A stretch of 64,000 nucleotides of DNA, taken from NCBI GenBank assembly GCA_014526335.1, contig JACTAT010000060.1:8411686-8475685 (forward strand), given 5' to 3'. Numbering within the stretch: the first letter of the stretch is position 1; every line of letters begins with the position of its first letter. The notes under the pieces were generated by a model, which was not told the origin of the DNA, made no database searches, and saw only the letters and a list, made by a program, of their open reading frames with translations. Below, in pieces: positions 24,452 to 36,000 of the stretch. The stretch is from Chrysaora quinquecirrha. Lineage: Eukaryota; Cnidaria; Scyphozoa; Semaeostomeae; Pelagiidae. Both the position numbers and the translations under genes were made by a program.

Positions 24452-25312
24452 AATTTGAACAGTTTTAAAGAAAAGTTGCTTTAATTTGAAAAATTAGAGG
24501 AATGAAATTAAGACTAAAAACAGCAAGCCTGTTTGAAAGAAGTTGTTTCATTTCTGTTGCTCATTTGATGATCAAGTTGTTGTTGTTGTGTTGCTAGGAT
24601 TCGAAAATGTGACGATAGCGATGTATAACATGGACGCAAATTCCTAGGAACGTTGGAGGAACATAATTTATGCAATTACGCAAGAATGAATTTGCATAAT
24701 TATCATAATTTAACGAAAAGATTCCAGGAAATCGGCTTGCATTGCGTCCATTGCATTTACAAAACATGTATCTGCAAAGAACCCACAATACTGTACATTT
24801 GGCAACTTTTAGAGATTAGTTCAAATTTCAGAGTCCAGCTTTTGACATAAGCTTAAGCACATTGCAGCTTAAGGATGCATAAATTTTAAATGCAAGCTGA
24901 CCACATAGCATGCTTTTATGGCTCTCTCTGAATAATTAATAGAATGCATACACAGGCACTAAGTTACAGTCACCCTCATGAAGAAAAAGCTTTTATTTGT
25001 TGCCGGCAAGGCATTGTCTCACTCTCCTCCAAGGCAATTGATGCAAATAGCCTCTTAAAACCCAAATCAGTTCAAAAATCCCAGGTGTGACAAGAACCTC
25101 CACGTTAAAGGTCTCAAAGAAAGACATTTCTCTGATTCTGAACTTTTTTTCTGAATGAAATTGGTTACAGTCATCTAAAATTCAGATTCTAAATTAATAT
25201 TATCTGATTCGGCAGTACACACACATTGATTTCAAGAATTTAGTAAATTCATTACCCTTAGACAAAATCTTAGATGTTCAATGATAATTAGAATAAAAAT
25301 AACTATGCAGTG
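24452..25312. other. Spacer between the unknown gene and PITP
   Basis: This 860-bp AT-rich spacer lies upstream of the gene starting at 24451 and downstream of the PITP stop codon. It should hold a promoter and a 3' UTR for these two minus-strand genes. I see no repeat family or coding exon in it. Confidence 0.35.
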
Positions 25313-26624
25313 TCATTTTTCAACCATTCCTCTAACTTCACCAACATGTCTTTGCTTATCAAGCTCATGTTTGGTTTCTTCTTCAATTCTTCGAATATCT
25401 TCAATCGAAAGACCATGCCATCTATCCATCCAGCAAAACACTTGCCTATGAAAATTCAGAAGCAATCTTCGAACAGCTTTCATTATCATATTTTGAACTA
25501 CTGTCTGCAGACCTCTCCATTTAAATTCTACTTTGTACAGTTTGTAACAACACATGTACGGTTCACAGGATGAGTACCATTCAGCTCCAGAAATTGGTCC
25601 ACGACCTGAAACAATAGGAACAACATTTATGATAAAGAAAGCCTTAAGAAAATATTAGTGTAAGGTTAAGATTAAATTCATTAGGACTGCTTGCTTCAGA
25701 GATTTACATCCATAAAGCAAAAAAAGTCAAATTCCCATTTGCAGAGGGTATGGCAGACTTGAATGAGTAGGGGGACACATGTTTGCCAGTTCCCTTGAAA
25801 AAATCGACTTGTTCCCAGGTTTTTGTGTGAAGGATTATTTTTCAGATAAATAGATCGTCAAGCAGATTGATAGGGGGATTTCGACTGATCCCTCATCCCT
25901 TTTCCCAATTTTCTGTTCCCTTCTTCTCTGTTAATTTTGGCGATGTTCCATTGTTTGCTGGATACATTTCGCATGTTCCTGCGCCCCTAGAACCTGCTAA
26001 CATTAAACGACCCTCTTTTCTCCAGCAGTAGGTATGTGCATGCAGAGGATACCTAGGTACAGTACTGAACTTAAATGGGGAAAGACAGAGAATATTGACC
26101 TGTTTTTTCAGATTTGAACTTAGAAGGGTCTTCCTCTGCTTTATAATCACTCGAACTAACAGGATCATTGACAATATCAATGAAATCCATATTTCTTTTT
26201 CTGATTTCATCTGCTGTCAGCTTATGATGCTTATTTGCTGGATCATTTTTCGACACACGATCTGGTTTGTGCCAAGTTTCAATTTCAACTCTAAAATTAT
26301 CTTTCATGTACTGCTTGTTTGTGTAAACAGTTTTGCAGTAAGGATACGCATTCCATGCTTCTTCTTCTACTTCTAAAGAACCAGTTGGAGCAAGTTTCCT
26401 GATCAATGCTGGCACCTTTTTCTGGAGATGCATTATCTTATACGTGTACTGTCCGGATCCGCCATGTTCCGGGTCGTTCTCGTAGGGTCATTTGTCACGA
26501 CTTCAACACCATCTCCGCCGCCAGTTTCATTTTTACTAGCTTCTGCAACAGAATAAAGCTGTGCTATGTGGTATTCATCAACAGTTATCGGCAGAGGTAT
26601 GCGATATTCTCTTACTATAGACAT
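25313..26624 (-). CDS. PITPN: Class I phosphatidylinositol transfer protein (PITPalpha/beta-like), one apparent frameshift
   Basis: This is a START-like lipid carrier that exchanges phosphatidylinositol and phosphatidylcholine between membranes. I read two exons, 26624-26100 and 25605-25313, joined in phase. The protein starts [19 protein letters not shown], followed by [19 protein letters not shown], a family hallmark. After the break come YTYKI (with the Thr-x-Lys seen at the inositol site), [17 protein letters not shown] and [17 protein letters not shown]. Exon 2 gives [18 protein letters not shown], then [12 protein letters not shown] and [13 protein letters not shown]. Continuity needs one extra base at the GGG run 26485-26487 on the plus strand, where the frame changes after TNDP. 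There is no room for an intron there, so this is a sequencing indel or a damaging mutation. A Met at 26660 is upstream and in frame, but the family start fits 26624. Confidence 0.93.
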
Positions 26625-26885
26625 GCTTGCTCCAATAAGCCTCGCCCTACTTCCATGCACTTCTGCCTTCGATCACGCTAACCACGATAACACTAGAAAG
26701 GAAGACTGGGTCGAGACGCGCTCAACTTACGTCATACAGTGCGGGGAAGATGTGAAAACGGGGGCGCGATGCTGCACTGCGGCTCCACTTGCTCCAAGTC
26801 AATTTCTCAATAGATATGCATATCAGAACAAAGTCAACGATCACCAGCCTACAGTCAAATACTTACAGCCTTCTGAAGTTCATTT

Positions 26886-27043
26886 ACTCTTAGGTGCCAA
26901 ATAAACGGGGGTCCAAATAAATGGGGGGTGGGAAATTTTTCGAAAATTTAATAAACGGGGGCTCCTAATAAGCTGCGGGGGTGGGGAAAAAACTCAATAT
27001 TAATAAACTGGGGGGGGGAGACGTTTGTTTGGCACCTAAGAGT
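26886..27043. mobile_element. Hairpin MITE with ACTCTTAGGTGCCAAA termini upstream of PITP
   Basis: The left end ACTCTTAGGTGCCAAATAAA is mirrored by TTTGTTTGGCACCTAAGAGT at the right end. This gives roughly 20-bp inverted termini around a G-rich interior with repeated AATAAACGGGGG. The element is about 158 bp and sits 262 bp before the PITP start codon, so it may lie within the promoter. It has no coding capacity. Confidence 0.75.
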
Positions 27044-27503
27044 ATTGGAAGATTTTTGTTTTAGTTTCTCTGTTTTTTGTAAAAATCTTTTGGTGTCTTC
27101 TTTCTTGGGCGGCGAATGTCTTTTTGGATTTTTCTGTCTGTTGCTTTTCTATGATTTTTCCTTCAGAATCGTGCTTTTATTGCTCAATGCTGTTTTAAAT
27201 TAACAGGGCGGGGTTTTACGAACGCTATACGCTTTTTGACAAAGCCAACTTCTACCTTATTACGCGAAATGAACAGGATACCTTCCGTGATGACGAGAGT
27301 TTCCGCGACTTAGCGCATTTACGCTTTACGCGTCTAAGTAGTGTTTTCGACTTATTGACAAAGTATTGTTTTCAACAACATAAATTTTACCATATGAAAG
27401 AGTTACTTGCTAAAAAACAGTTAGCACTATTTATTTACTGTTTAAAAACTCTGAAAAAAGTTCGTAGATCTGGCGAGCAAAAAAACGCAGGTCAGATTTT
27501 AGC

Positions 27504-27605
27504 CGAGGGGCATTTCACTCTGCAAAAAGGCGTACGAGATTTCCATTAAAACAAAAGGACTTCCAGCAATGGTGTACGAGATTATCAAGGAGTGAATTGC
27601 CCTCG
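27504..27605. mobile_element. Short inverted-repeat element, GAGGGGCAtTTCACTC family (copy 3)
   Basis: The left end CGAGGGGCATTTCACTC and the right end GAGTGAATTGCCCTCG are inverted copies. Each is followed inward by a GTACGAGAT box, also inverted in arrangement. The unit is only about 100 bp and has no open frame. Related units lie at 8878-9008 and 13074-13187. Confidence 0.7.
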
Positions 27606-28011
27606 ATTTTAGCAATGAGAAATTAGAACGCGAAATAAACAAATCCAATAGTCAGAGAATCGAATCAACGAAAGACATTTTACTAACTGTATAATTTTTG
27701 GCCACCATATTACATGATACTTGTTAATTTCTTTCTTTTCAAAAACTACTTTCTCAAAAAATGGGTATCAGTATGCGATACTTTGATTCAGATTTAAATC
27801 AGAGAGTACTACATAATTTTGAGTCTATATTCATTCCAATTTAATTTCAAAATAATAATAATCACCTAACATAAAACATGATAATTATCTCTGGGTGCGA
27901 ATCAGCAAACTCTGTTAAAAATTGTAACTAACAATGAATATTGATTTTGAATATAGGAATGTCAACCTCTAACATTTTGGCATCTAAATGTTGTTATTTA
28001 TTAATGTTCAT

Positions 28012-29076
28012 TTAGTTTTTACTTTCCATTTCCATTTTATATTTGTAAAATCCTTCTCCAGATTTTCTCCCATATTTTCCATCATCCACAAGTTCATTTA
28101 GTTTTTCACTTGGGTCGAAAAGCGGGTTTTCCGGGTAAAGCTGGTGCCATCCATCAATGATGTATTTTGTGGTGTCAAGGCCAACATAATCTATCAGCTC
28201 AAATGGACCCATGGGGTAACCAGCTCCAAGCTTCATAGCAGTATCAATGTCCGTAGCAGATGCCTCACCTCTTTCCATCATGCGTACAGCCTCCATCATG
28301 TATGGAATGAGCAGACGGTTGACAATAAAACCTGGAGTATCTTTGCATGCCACTGGGTTCTTTCCAAGATTTTTAACGAACCCAAAGAGAGTATTGTAAG
28401 TGTCCTCTGTTGTTTGGGGGGTCTTGATGACCTCCACAAGGGACATCATTGGGACTGGGTTAAAGAAATGCACCCCACCAAATCTGTCTGGTCGTTTTGT
28501 CCCTTCTGCGATTTCACTGATTGACAGAGAAGATGTGTTACTGGCAAAAATTGCTTTTGGTGGTGCAGCTTCATCAACCCTTGAAAATAACGAGTGTTTG
28601 GTCTTGATATTTTCAGTTATTGCTTCTATGACCAAATCAGCTTCTTGGACGGATTTTTTAAGATTTACTGATGTGGTAATCTTGCTCAGTGTGTCATCAA
28701 TGAATTTCTCAGCACCTTTGGGCTCATTTGGGAACTTTTTCTTTGTAATTCTATCCAAAGATTTTCTGATGATCACCATCCCTTTTTGAAGATATTCATC
28801 TTGTTCATCCACTACAGTGACATTAAAATTATTTTGAGCAGCAACTTGAGCGATACCAGAGCCCATCAAACCTAAACCAATTACAGTGACATTCTTTATT
28901 TCATGTCCTTTTGACTCTGTGTCTGTGTTTGAAGAGGGTCTTGTTGTTGAAATTCCTTTCGTCAAACCTGTTTGTCCAAGTGAAATTTGATTCACTCCCG
29001 GCCTAACCAGCTTGGTCTGAAATATCTGCTCAGCACGTCTGACTACAGGTAGGCTTCTTACTCCCGCTTTTAACAT
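28012..29076 (-). CDS. HADH: Mitochondrial 3-hydroxyacyl-CoA dehydrogenase, intronless
   Basis: This enzyme oxidises L-3-hydroxyacyl-CoA with NAD+ in the third step of fatty-acid beta-oxidation in mitochondria. The 354-residue frame is uninterrupted and close to the usual length. It has a basic, Ser/Thr-rich presequence to about residue 55, the NAD motif GLGLMGSG at about 67-74, and EAITEN at about 151-156. The catalytic His is in VHFFNPVPM (His203), paired with Glu215 in LVEVIK, and Asn253 is in DTPGFIVNR. The C-terminal domain has [17 protein letters not shown] and ends GEGFYKYK. Animal HADH genes normally carry several introns, so the single exon suggests an origin by retroposition. A possible AATAAA lies only about 10 bp after the stop codon. 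Confidence 0.95.
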   Translation of the reverse strand: MLKAGVRSLPVVRRAEQIFQTKLVRPGVNQISLGQTGLTKGISTTRPSSNTDTESKGHEIKNVTVIGLGLMGSGIAQVAAQNNFNVTVVDEQDEYLQKGMVIIRKSLDRITKKKFPNEPKGAEKFIDDTLSKITTSVNLKKSVQEADLVIEAITENIKTKHSLFSRVDEAAPPKAIFASNTSSLSISEIAEGTKRPDRFGGVHFFNPVPMMSLVEVIKTPQTTEDTYNTLFGFVKNLGKNPVACKDTPGFIVNRLLIPYMMEAVRMMERGEASATDIDTAMKLGAGYPMGPFELIDYVGLDTTKYIIDGWHQLYPENPLFDPSEKLNELVDDGKYGRKSGEGFYKYKMEMESKN

Positions 29077-31243
29077 GATAAGCTTGTTTCTTTTTATTCT
29101 TGTGTGATAAAACCGAGTTTTTACTTTATAAATTGAAAAAACTTAGAACACTACGTGTAAAGATCACGAAAGTGCCACCAGAAGTCTTCCTCTCTACCGT
29201 ATTGTGTAACCAAAGAAAGTGGAAGTTTGAAAAAAATTGCATTGAATTGGATTCATGAGTCTATTATCCTCATACTTTGTTTGTGGTCAAACAGATGTAT
29301 TTTTTAAATTACATCATAAACTTTATCGCATTTAATGCGTTTTAAAAGTCAAAATATAATTTATTCTATATTCATAAGTTACTTTTAAATCATTGTCTCA
29401 AAACGCTTTCTTTACAAGTTTGCGGTTTTTGTGTGCAGTATTTTGTATTTGGGGAAAGAATTGTCAAAGAATAAGATAGAAAACATATTATCGATACCAA
29501 ATTGGCTATAAAAGATAGAACCTTTATGAAATACCGACCACAGCTTTTGCTCCATCAACGATAATTATAATACACGAAATTCAAAAAATTATAAAATATA
29601 TCGTACAAATAAATCTTGGGGGGATAAAATGCTACTTAATAAAGGTGCTAGACTTTGGAATGAGCTGCCTAATTTTCTAAAAAAGATTGATAAAGTCTCT
29701 TCTTTTTCAAAGTTAATAAAAAAAGGCTATATGAGTAAATATTAAAAATTAACTCATCTTTCATTTCTTAAATGATTTCTACGTACTATCTGAATGCAAG
29801 AATCAACATTCTACTATCCTTTATCAATGACCTATATTAGTAGTATCATTCATCACAACAATTAGCTTAAGAACTTGTTTCTCTTTAATTTCTTACAAAT
29901 TATGTTGTTGTTATTATTGTTGTAATAAAAGACAAAAAAAAAAAAAAAAAAAAAAAATATTTAAAAAAAACAAAAGATTGAAAAAAATATGTAGCCTTGG
30001 AATTATATATATATAAATTATAATTTCCTTTTATCTTTTAGTTGCGGCCCAAGCTAGATAAGCTTTGCTTTTCTTGGGTCGCGTAAAATACATACTTTTT
30101 TAGACTTTGTATTAATTTGATGTATTTTACAAACAATATTGAATTGAATTGAATTGAATTGATACCCCAATTTTCATTCGTGACCCCTCTTTGCCCCTTC
30201 TTGACCTTTGACTCTAATTTTTCGTGCAGTGACACATACCTTCGGTCCCAGGCTCCTTCTCCGCCCTTCCTCTCGACCCCATAATACTTTGCAACCAGTG
30301 TTTCCACTTTCAAGGAATTTTCCTCAGATCAAGGAATTTTTGACTTCACAAGGAATTTTTTAAGGAATTGCAATATTTAAGGAATTTTTTAGAGAATTTA
30401 CCATTTTGTCCTAACTTAAAAAAATTTCCTTGCTTGTTTTTTCTGATGTGTAAAATATTATACTTCAAAAAGAAAACTCTTTAAGAACATGTTGACGGCT
30501 TTGCGAGGAAAACAAAAGACTTTTGTCGGATGGGTCGGATGTTGCATTCCTTTATCTTTAAAGTTACCACAAAAGAACTTCGGGCAAGGTTTATAAAAGA
30601 ATTGTAGACTTGATAACTATGACTTTAACCAGTTTTCTTGCTTTCTATTATTTCTTTTTCGATTATTGATGTTTTGTTATGAAAAAACCGTTTCCTTTTT
30701 TTCGTTAAATATTCCTTCTTCCACGTGGTAGCTACTAAGTACCTAAAGTAGTCAGGTCTGTGGTCCCGTAGACTTGCTCCAAGTCTATTTCTTAATATCC
30801 TTCTTCAAAGGTCCACCATTCCGTGTTAACAAAGGAGAGTGCCAGAGAAATAGTGGTCCCGATGCTTCACTAACGCGCATCTTTTGTAGTTTAGGGAATT
30901 TAATTCGCTATTTATAAGCTGCAAATGCTTGATAGTAATTTTTAGAAACTGCCAGATGCAGTCTGACGCGGCATCCTTTGGAATAACAGTGACAAGGAAA
31001 TTTTCAAGGAAAACTGAATTTCGGTTTAAGGAATTTTAAGGAATTTTGAAAAATTTTGACCCTGTTTTAAGGAAAGCAAGATTTCAAAAGTGGAAACACT
31101 GTTTGCAACTGTCCTGTGACCTTTCGAAGGCTTCGAAATCGAATGTTGGGTGTTTTGTTTTGATTGTATCTTCACCAAAATCTTGGGTAAGTTTCAATCT
31201 TTAATCACACGACAACGTATGCTATCTTAACGTTAATCACAAA
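29077..31243. promoter_or_regulatory. Spacer between the two divergent HADH genes
   Basis: This 2.2-kb region between two divergent start codons must contain both promoters. It also holds the LINE fragment with its poly(A) run, a short GAATT array near 30138-30163, and pairs of AAGGAATTTT motifs at 30310-30390 and 31010-31060. No TATA box is convincing. Confidence 0.35.
29540..29965 (+). mobile_element. 5'-truncated LINE with poly(A) tail
   Basis: Plus-strand codons at about 29565-29745 read NYNTRNSKNYK, then LLNKGARLWNELPNFLKK and a stop. This is the conserved end of a non-LTR reverse transcriptase ORF. An uninterrupted A run at about 29935-29957 forms the tail. It is a dead fragment upstream of the two dehydrogenase genes. 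Confidence 0.75.
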
Positions 31244-32251
31244 ATGCATTCCGTAAGCAAAGGAGTCAGATTTTTACGTTCTGGGGCGACGAAGTTGTGC
31301 ACCCGTGGCCTGACAACAAAGCCCTCTCGTAAAGCACATGCAGGCACGACAACACTTGTTGGTAGACAGGATATAATCAGAACTGTCGTTGTAGTTGGTG
31401 CTGGTTCAATGGGCTCAGGCATCGCATTAGATGCTGCACGAAATGACTTCAATGTTGTCGTGGTCGATAAGGACCCTGCTCAGCTGTCAAGCTGCATGAA
31501 ATTGGTAAGAAGAGGCATTGACCGTGTCATTGACAAAAAGTTCCCTGACGAGCCCAGAATGGCAGCAAAATTTGCAGAGGATACCTTGAGGAATATTCTC
31601 ACATCAACTGATGCTATGATGGCTGTACAGAATGCTGATATTGTGATTGAGGCAATTACTGAAAACTTAAAAGCAAAACAAGAGTTATTTGCAGACCTTG
31701 ATGAGGCAGCACCAAAGAAGACCCTGTTTGCTTCTAATACCACATCAATACCGATCTCAAAACTGGCATCAGCAACAAAGAGGCAAGATAAATTTGCTGG
31801 GTTGCATTTCAACCCAGTTTTAATGATGCAGCTGGTTGAAGTCATTCGATGCCCATTTACCTCCAATGATACATATAAGAGGTTGTATCAGTTTGGTGCA
31901 GATCTTGGCAAGACCCCAATATCATGCCAAGATACCCCTGCATTTGTGGTGAATCGTCTTCTAGTGCCATACATCTTAGAAGCAATAAGATTGCTTGAAA
32001 GAGGGCATGCTTCTATGAAAGACATAGATCATGCAATGCGTTTGGGAGCTGGGTACCAGCATGGCCCATTTGAATTAGCAGATGAGTTGGGCTTGGATTT
32101 AATCAAGTCAATTGCCGATGAGCTTCATCGTCTTCACCCTGAAAGTCAGGTATTCAAGCCTACTGATACCTTGAACAGACTTGTGGAAGCTGGAAAACTT
32201 GGTTGGAAGAGTGAAGAGGGATTTTATAGATATCCCTCTGTAAAGCAATAA
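31244..32251 (+). CDS. Divergent 3-hydroxyacyl-CoA dehydrogenase paralogue, intronless
   Basis: This 335-residue uninterrupted frame is clearly related to the gene at 28012. It has a short basic presequence, NAD motif GAGSMGSG at about 52-59, EAITENLKAKQELF, SNTTSIPISK and DTPAFVVNRLL with the active-site Asn. It differs from the family at key points. The HFFNPVP signature reads HFNPVL, lacking one Phe and the final Pro. GF in the DTPGF motif is AF, and the dimer-domain motif reads GPFELADELGLD. The catalytic His188 and a following LVEV Glu remain, so it may still be active with changed specificity. It ends with a TAA, and a possible AATAAA occurs near 32626. Confidence 0.9.
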   Translation: MHSVSKGVRFLRSGATKLCTRGLTTKPSRKAHAGTTTLVGRQDIIRTVVVVGAGSMGSGIALDAARNDFNVVVVDKDPAQLSSCMKLVRRGIDRVIDKKFPDEPRMAAKFAEDTLRNILTSTDAMMAVQNADIVIEAITENLKAKQELFADLDEAAPKKTLFASNTTSIPISKLASATKRQDKFAGLHFNPVLMMQLVEVIRCPFTSNDTYKRLYQFGADLGKTPISCQDTPAFVVNRLLVPYILEAIRLLERGHASMKDIDHAMRLGAGYQHGPFELADELGLDLIKSIADELHRLHPESQVFKPTDTLNRLVEAGKLGWKSEEGFYRYPSVKQ

Positions 32252-33075
32252 CTAAGATCTTGTGTAAAATGACTCATCAGAAGTGCTCGGTAATTGTAAC
32301 AGTATTTTTAAATGTATTGTCTAAGTGTTCTGCTCCTAGCAGCTTTCTTTGTATTTGAAATCTTGCTGATGCTCAATAGAATGAAAGTTTTAAGGGTATA
32401 ATGACATTAAAACCAAGAGATTGTTGAGTATTTCCTTATAAGATGAGAATTTTGTGAAAATTATTTATCTGGAAATGCTTCTCTATTGTGGTGAAGTTCT
32501 TAGGATTTGTGAGGATTATTAACAAAAATATAATGAACTAAACATCTTAATACAGACGAGCCATTCTGTTCTGACATGGTGTGATGGGTGAAAACATTGA
32601 AAGAACCTACCTATTTATGTATCGTAATAAACCCAAAATCTGTGAGAACGCGGTCAGACTCGATTCGTGAGTTTTGAGTCTGGAAGCCAGATATAACCCT
32701 AATTTATCAGCCGAAATCATAGCTCAAGACATTTTTAGACTGTACACCTTAAAAAATGGACATTATCTTAGTCACTCTTCGATCAGAAGTCCGAATTTCA
32801 AAAGTAACACCCATTGATCTCTCGTATTCCAGAACCAACCCCATCCGACAGGTTTGTATCTCTTAAAGCTGTCTACATTTTATAAATGGCAAAATAGAGA
32901 ACTACTATCTTAAATAAAGTAAAATCAATTTAATTCAGAGAGTTAAACTACAAACAATTTAAGAGCTGAATAATTCGAGAGATGACAAGTACCCTGCAAT
33001 CAACCAGTTACTTCTGATAAGAACCCTTATGCATGAATTAACGAGGGTCGAAAAATCATTGTCTGTGATTGAATT
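32252..33075. other. Spacer between the HADH paralogue and the end of PLAA
   Basis: The two flanking genes converge here, so the region should contain their 3' UTRs. It includes AATAAA at about 32626. I see no repeats or extra exons. Confidence 0.35.
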
Positions 33076-36000
33076 CTAAGTCTTTATAAGTCCAAGAAGT
33101 TGACTTGCACATTCTGCAACCTATAAAAGGAAATACGCAGGTCAAGGAGCCGTTTTCCACATTTAATTGGAAAAGCTATAAATCGCTAAATCAAGAAGTT
33201 AGGCAAGATAAATAGCGCTCTAACCTATCCTTTATCGTTTTTTGAAAAGAGTAGACAAGAGGACCAAAGCAAAATCCAAGGCTGTAGGGGAACTTTTTTG
33301 ACCGTTTTGACTTGCTTCATCCTTCTTAACCCAACAAGACAAGTGGATCAAAAACATCACAGTTGATTCGATTATTGTTACGAAGTAAATAAAGAAACTT
33401 CGATGCGCCAAACCGCAGCGAACAATTAGCAGAAATAACTGTAGAAGAAACTTGATTTCCACAGCATTTCATAATGCTTTTCCACAGCCATTATAATGCT
33501 TTTCTTTTCTACAGCATTTCATAATGCGATCCCTGCTCCCCCTGGCAAAATCTTAGTTTGATTCTCAAATTCAGAGAGACCTCCAAAACATGCAGCAACT
33601 CAATTCAGACATTTGAAATATTGCATTTAGGGGGAAGGGGGTCGAATAATTTCTCATCATTTGAAGGAAGCTGCATTTTAGCATCTGGCCACTGACTGTT
33701 TCAACGAGTGTTCTGGATAAGAGGCCTTAGGTAAGCAAATCAGATGAGTTGCGATGGTTAAAAAGAAAGCATCCATAGAGTGCCGAATAAATTATCGAGG
33801 AAATATTTGAGAGAATGGATACCTTTCTTGGATCTTGTATCATCTGTAACTTTTCAACATCTGGTTCGATACTAAGCGAGTTTGCAAGACCTATACAATC
33901 ATCGTCACCAGAAAGCTACAAAGAGAAACATGCAGCAAATAAGAATGACACCAAAATACCATCATTGCCAGTAGATTATTTGTTTTTTTCCTATAAAATA
34001 TGCTGGTATTATATATAGAAGGTGTTAAAGATACAATTTACAAGGAAACGCAATGACATATGATACGACTACATACCAAAGTTCCCAATGCTACTAATAA
34101 TCTAAACTGTGATTCTCCATCAGAAGAGAGTTTGATCGTCTAAAATAAAGAAGAATAAAGAAATGCTTCAAGGTGCTGTTGGGTCGTGGTTTAATCCAGC
34201 TGACTCTTGGTGTAAGGAGCTCACTGGGTCAGGGTTCAAGCCCAGCCATGGACTGGTTGAGTCACAACCAGGGTCGAGGACCTACTACTGAGATCCTAGT
34301 GACTTGCGCAAAATCACCATTTTACATTACCTTGCAGAGTATGTGAATGAAAGGAACTTTGTCTTCAAATGATCCATTACTTCGTAATGCAACACAGTAA
34401 CTAAAAGGCATATAAAAACAGAATAAGTAACAGAGTTTCAACGACATTACACCCTGGACTAATAAGGTATTGAAACAATTTAAGCTTTGTAAATTTAAAT
34501 ATAAATCGATAAAATAGAAAACAGTTCATACTTCAAAATTACTGAGGATGCTGCAACCATCCAGTTTTTATTATTTGAATGAAATGACGATTCTGCGTGT
34601 TCTAATACCTTGAAAGGAAAAGCAAAAATTATAGATCTGTTGCGGATTATTTTGTAGGCAAAAATTTCAACATATGTTCAAAAACCCGATACTAATTAGA
34701 TATAGAAAAAAAGTTTCAAAATAATGCTCTTACAGTCTCCTTATTCGTTAGTATTTTATCTAGGCCAGCTGAACTAAGGAAACAGTTACAAAAAATGCGT
34801 TGAAGTAGCATTGAATTTGTGACATGCTGATTCGACCTGCAAAAGAAAACCAGTCAAAGTCGAAGGAAAAAAACTTGAAGATGGCACAAAGAAAGTTTGA
34901 AGTTCTTTGATAAACATACCTAGCAAAATTGACAAGCCGTTCTACGAATGATATATCACGATGTTTGTTGAAAACTATCTCACTAAAGCTTTGTAGTCGA
35001 ACTAACAATCTGACAGCATCTAAGCCTGAAAAGGTGAAAAAAACAGTCGAGTCAAGTCAAAGTTAAAGATAAGTCAGGGCAGGTAAAGTAAAGTAAAGTA
35101 AAGTAAAATAAAATAAAGTAAAGGTAAAGTAAAGTAAAGTAAAGTAAAGTAAAGTAAAGTAAAGTAAAGCAAAGTAAAGTAAAGTAAAGTAAAAGTAAAG
35201 TAAAGTAAAGTAAAGTAAAGTAAAAAAGTAAAGTAAAGTAAAAAGTAAAGTAAAAAAGTAAAGTAAAGTAAAAGTAAAGTAAAGTAAAGTAAAGTAAAAA
35301 GTAAAGTAAAGTAAAGTAAAGTAAAGTAAAGTAAAGTAAAAGTAAAGTAAAGTAAAAGTAAAGTAAAGTAAAGTAAAGTAAAGTAAAGTAAAGTAAAGTA
35401 AAGTAAAGTAAAAAGTAAAAGTAAAAGTAAAGTAAAAAGTAAAGTAAAGTAAAAGTAAAGTAAAGTAAAGTAAAGTAAAGTAAAGTAAAAAGTAAGTAAA
35501 GTAAAGTAAAGTAAAGTAAAAAGTAAAGTAAAGTAAAGTAAAGTAAAGTAAAAAGTAAAGTAAAGTAAAAAGTAAAGTAAAGTAAAGTAAAAGTAAAGTA
35601 AAGTAAAAGTAAAAGTAAAGTAAAGTAAAGTAAAGTAAAGTAAAAGTAAAGTAAAGTAAAGTAAAGTAAAGTAAAGTAAAGTAAAGTAAAAAAGTAAAAG
35701 TAAAAAAGTAAAGTAAAGTAAAGTAAAGTAAAAGTAAAGTAAAGTAAAGTAAAGTAAAGTAAAAGTAAAGTAAAAGTAAAGTAAAGTAAAGTAAAGTAAA
35801 GTAAAGTAAAGTAAAGTAAAAGTAAAGTAAAAAAGTAAAGTAAAGTAAAGTAAAAGTAAAGTAAAAGTAAAGTAAAGTAAAGTAAAGTAAAGTAAAGTAA
35901 AGTAAAGTAAAGTAAAGTAAAAGTAAAGTAAAGTAAAGTAAAGTAAAAAGTAAAAGTAAAGTAAAGTAAAGTAAAGTAAAGTAAAGTAAAAGTAAAGTAA

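Noticed and set aside
26624..26660. Upstream Met ([12 protein letters not shown]) as the PITP start
   Set aside because: Class I PITPs start immediately before the KEYR-type strand, matching Met at 26624. The extension has no counterpart.
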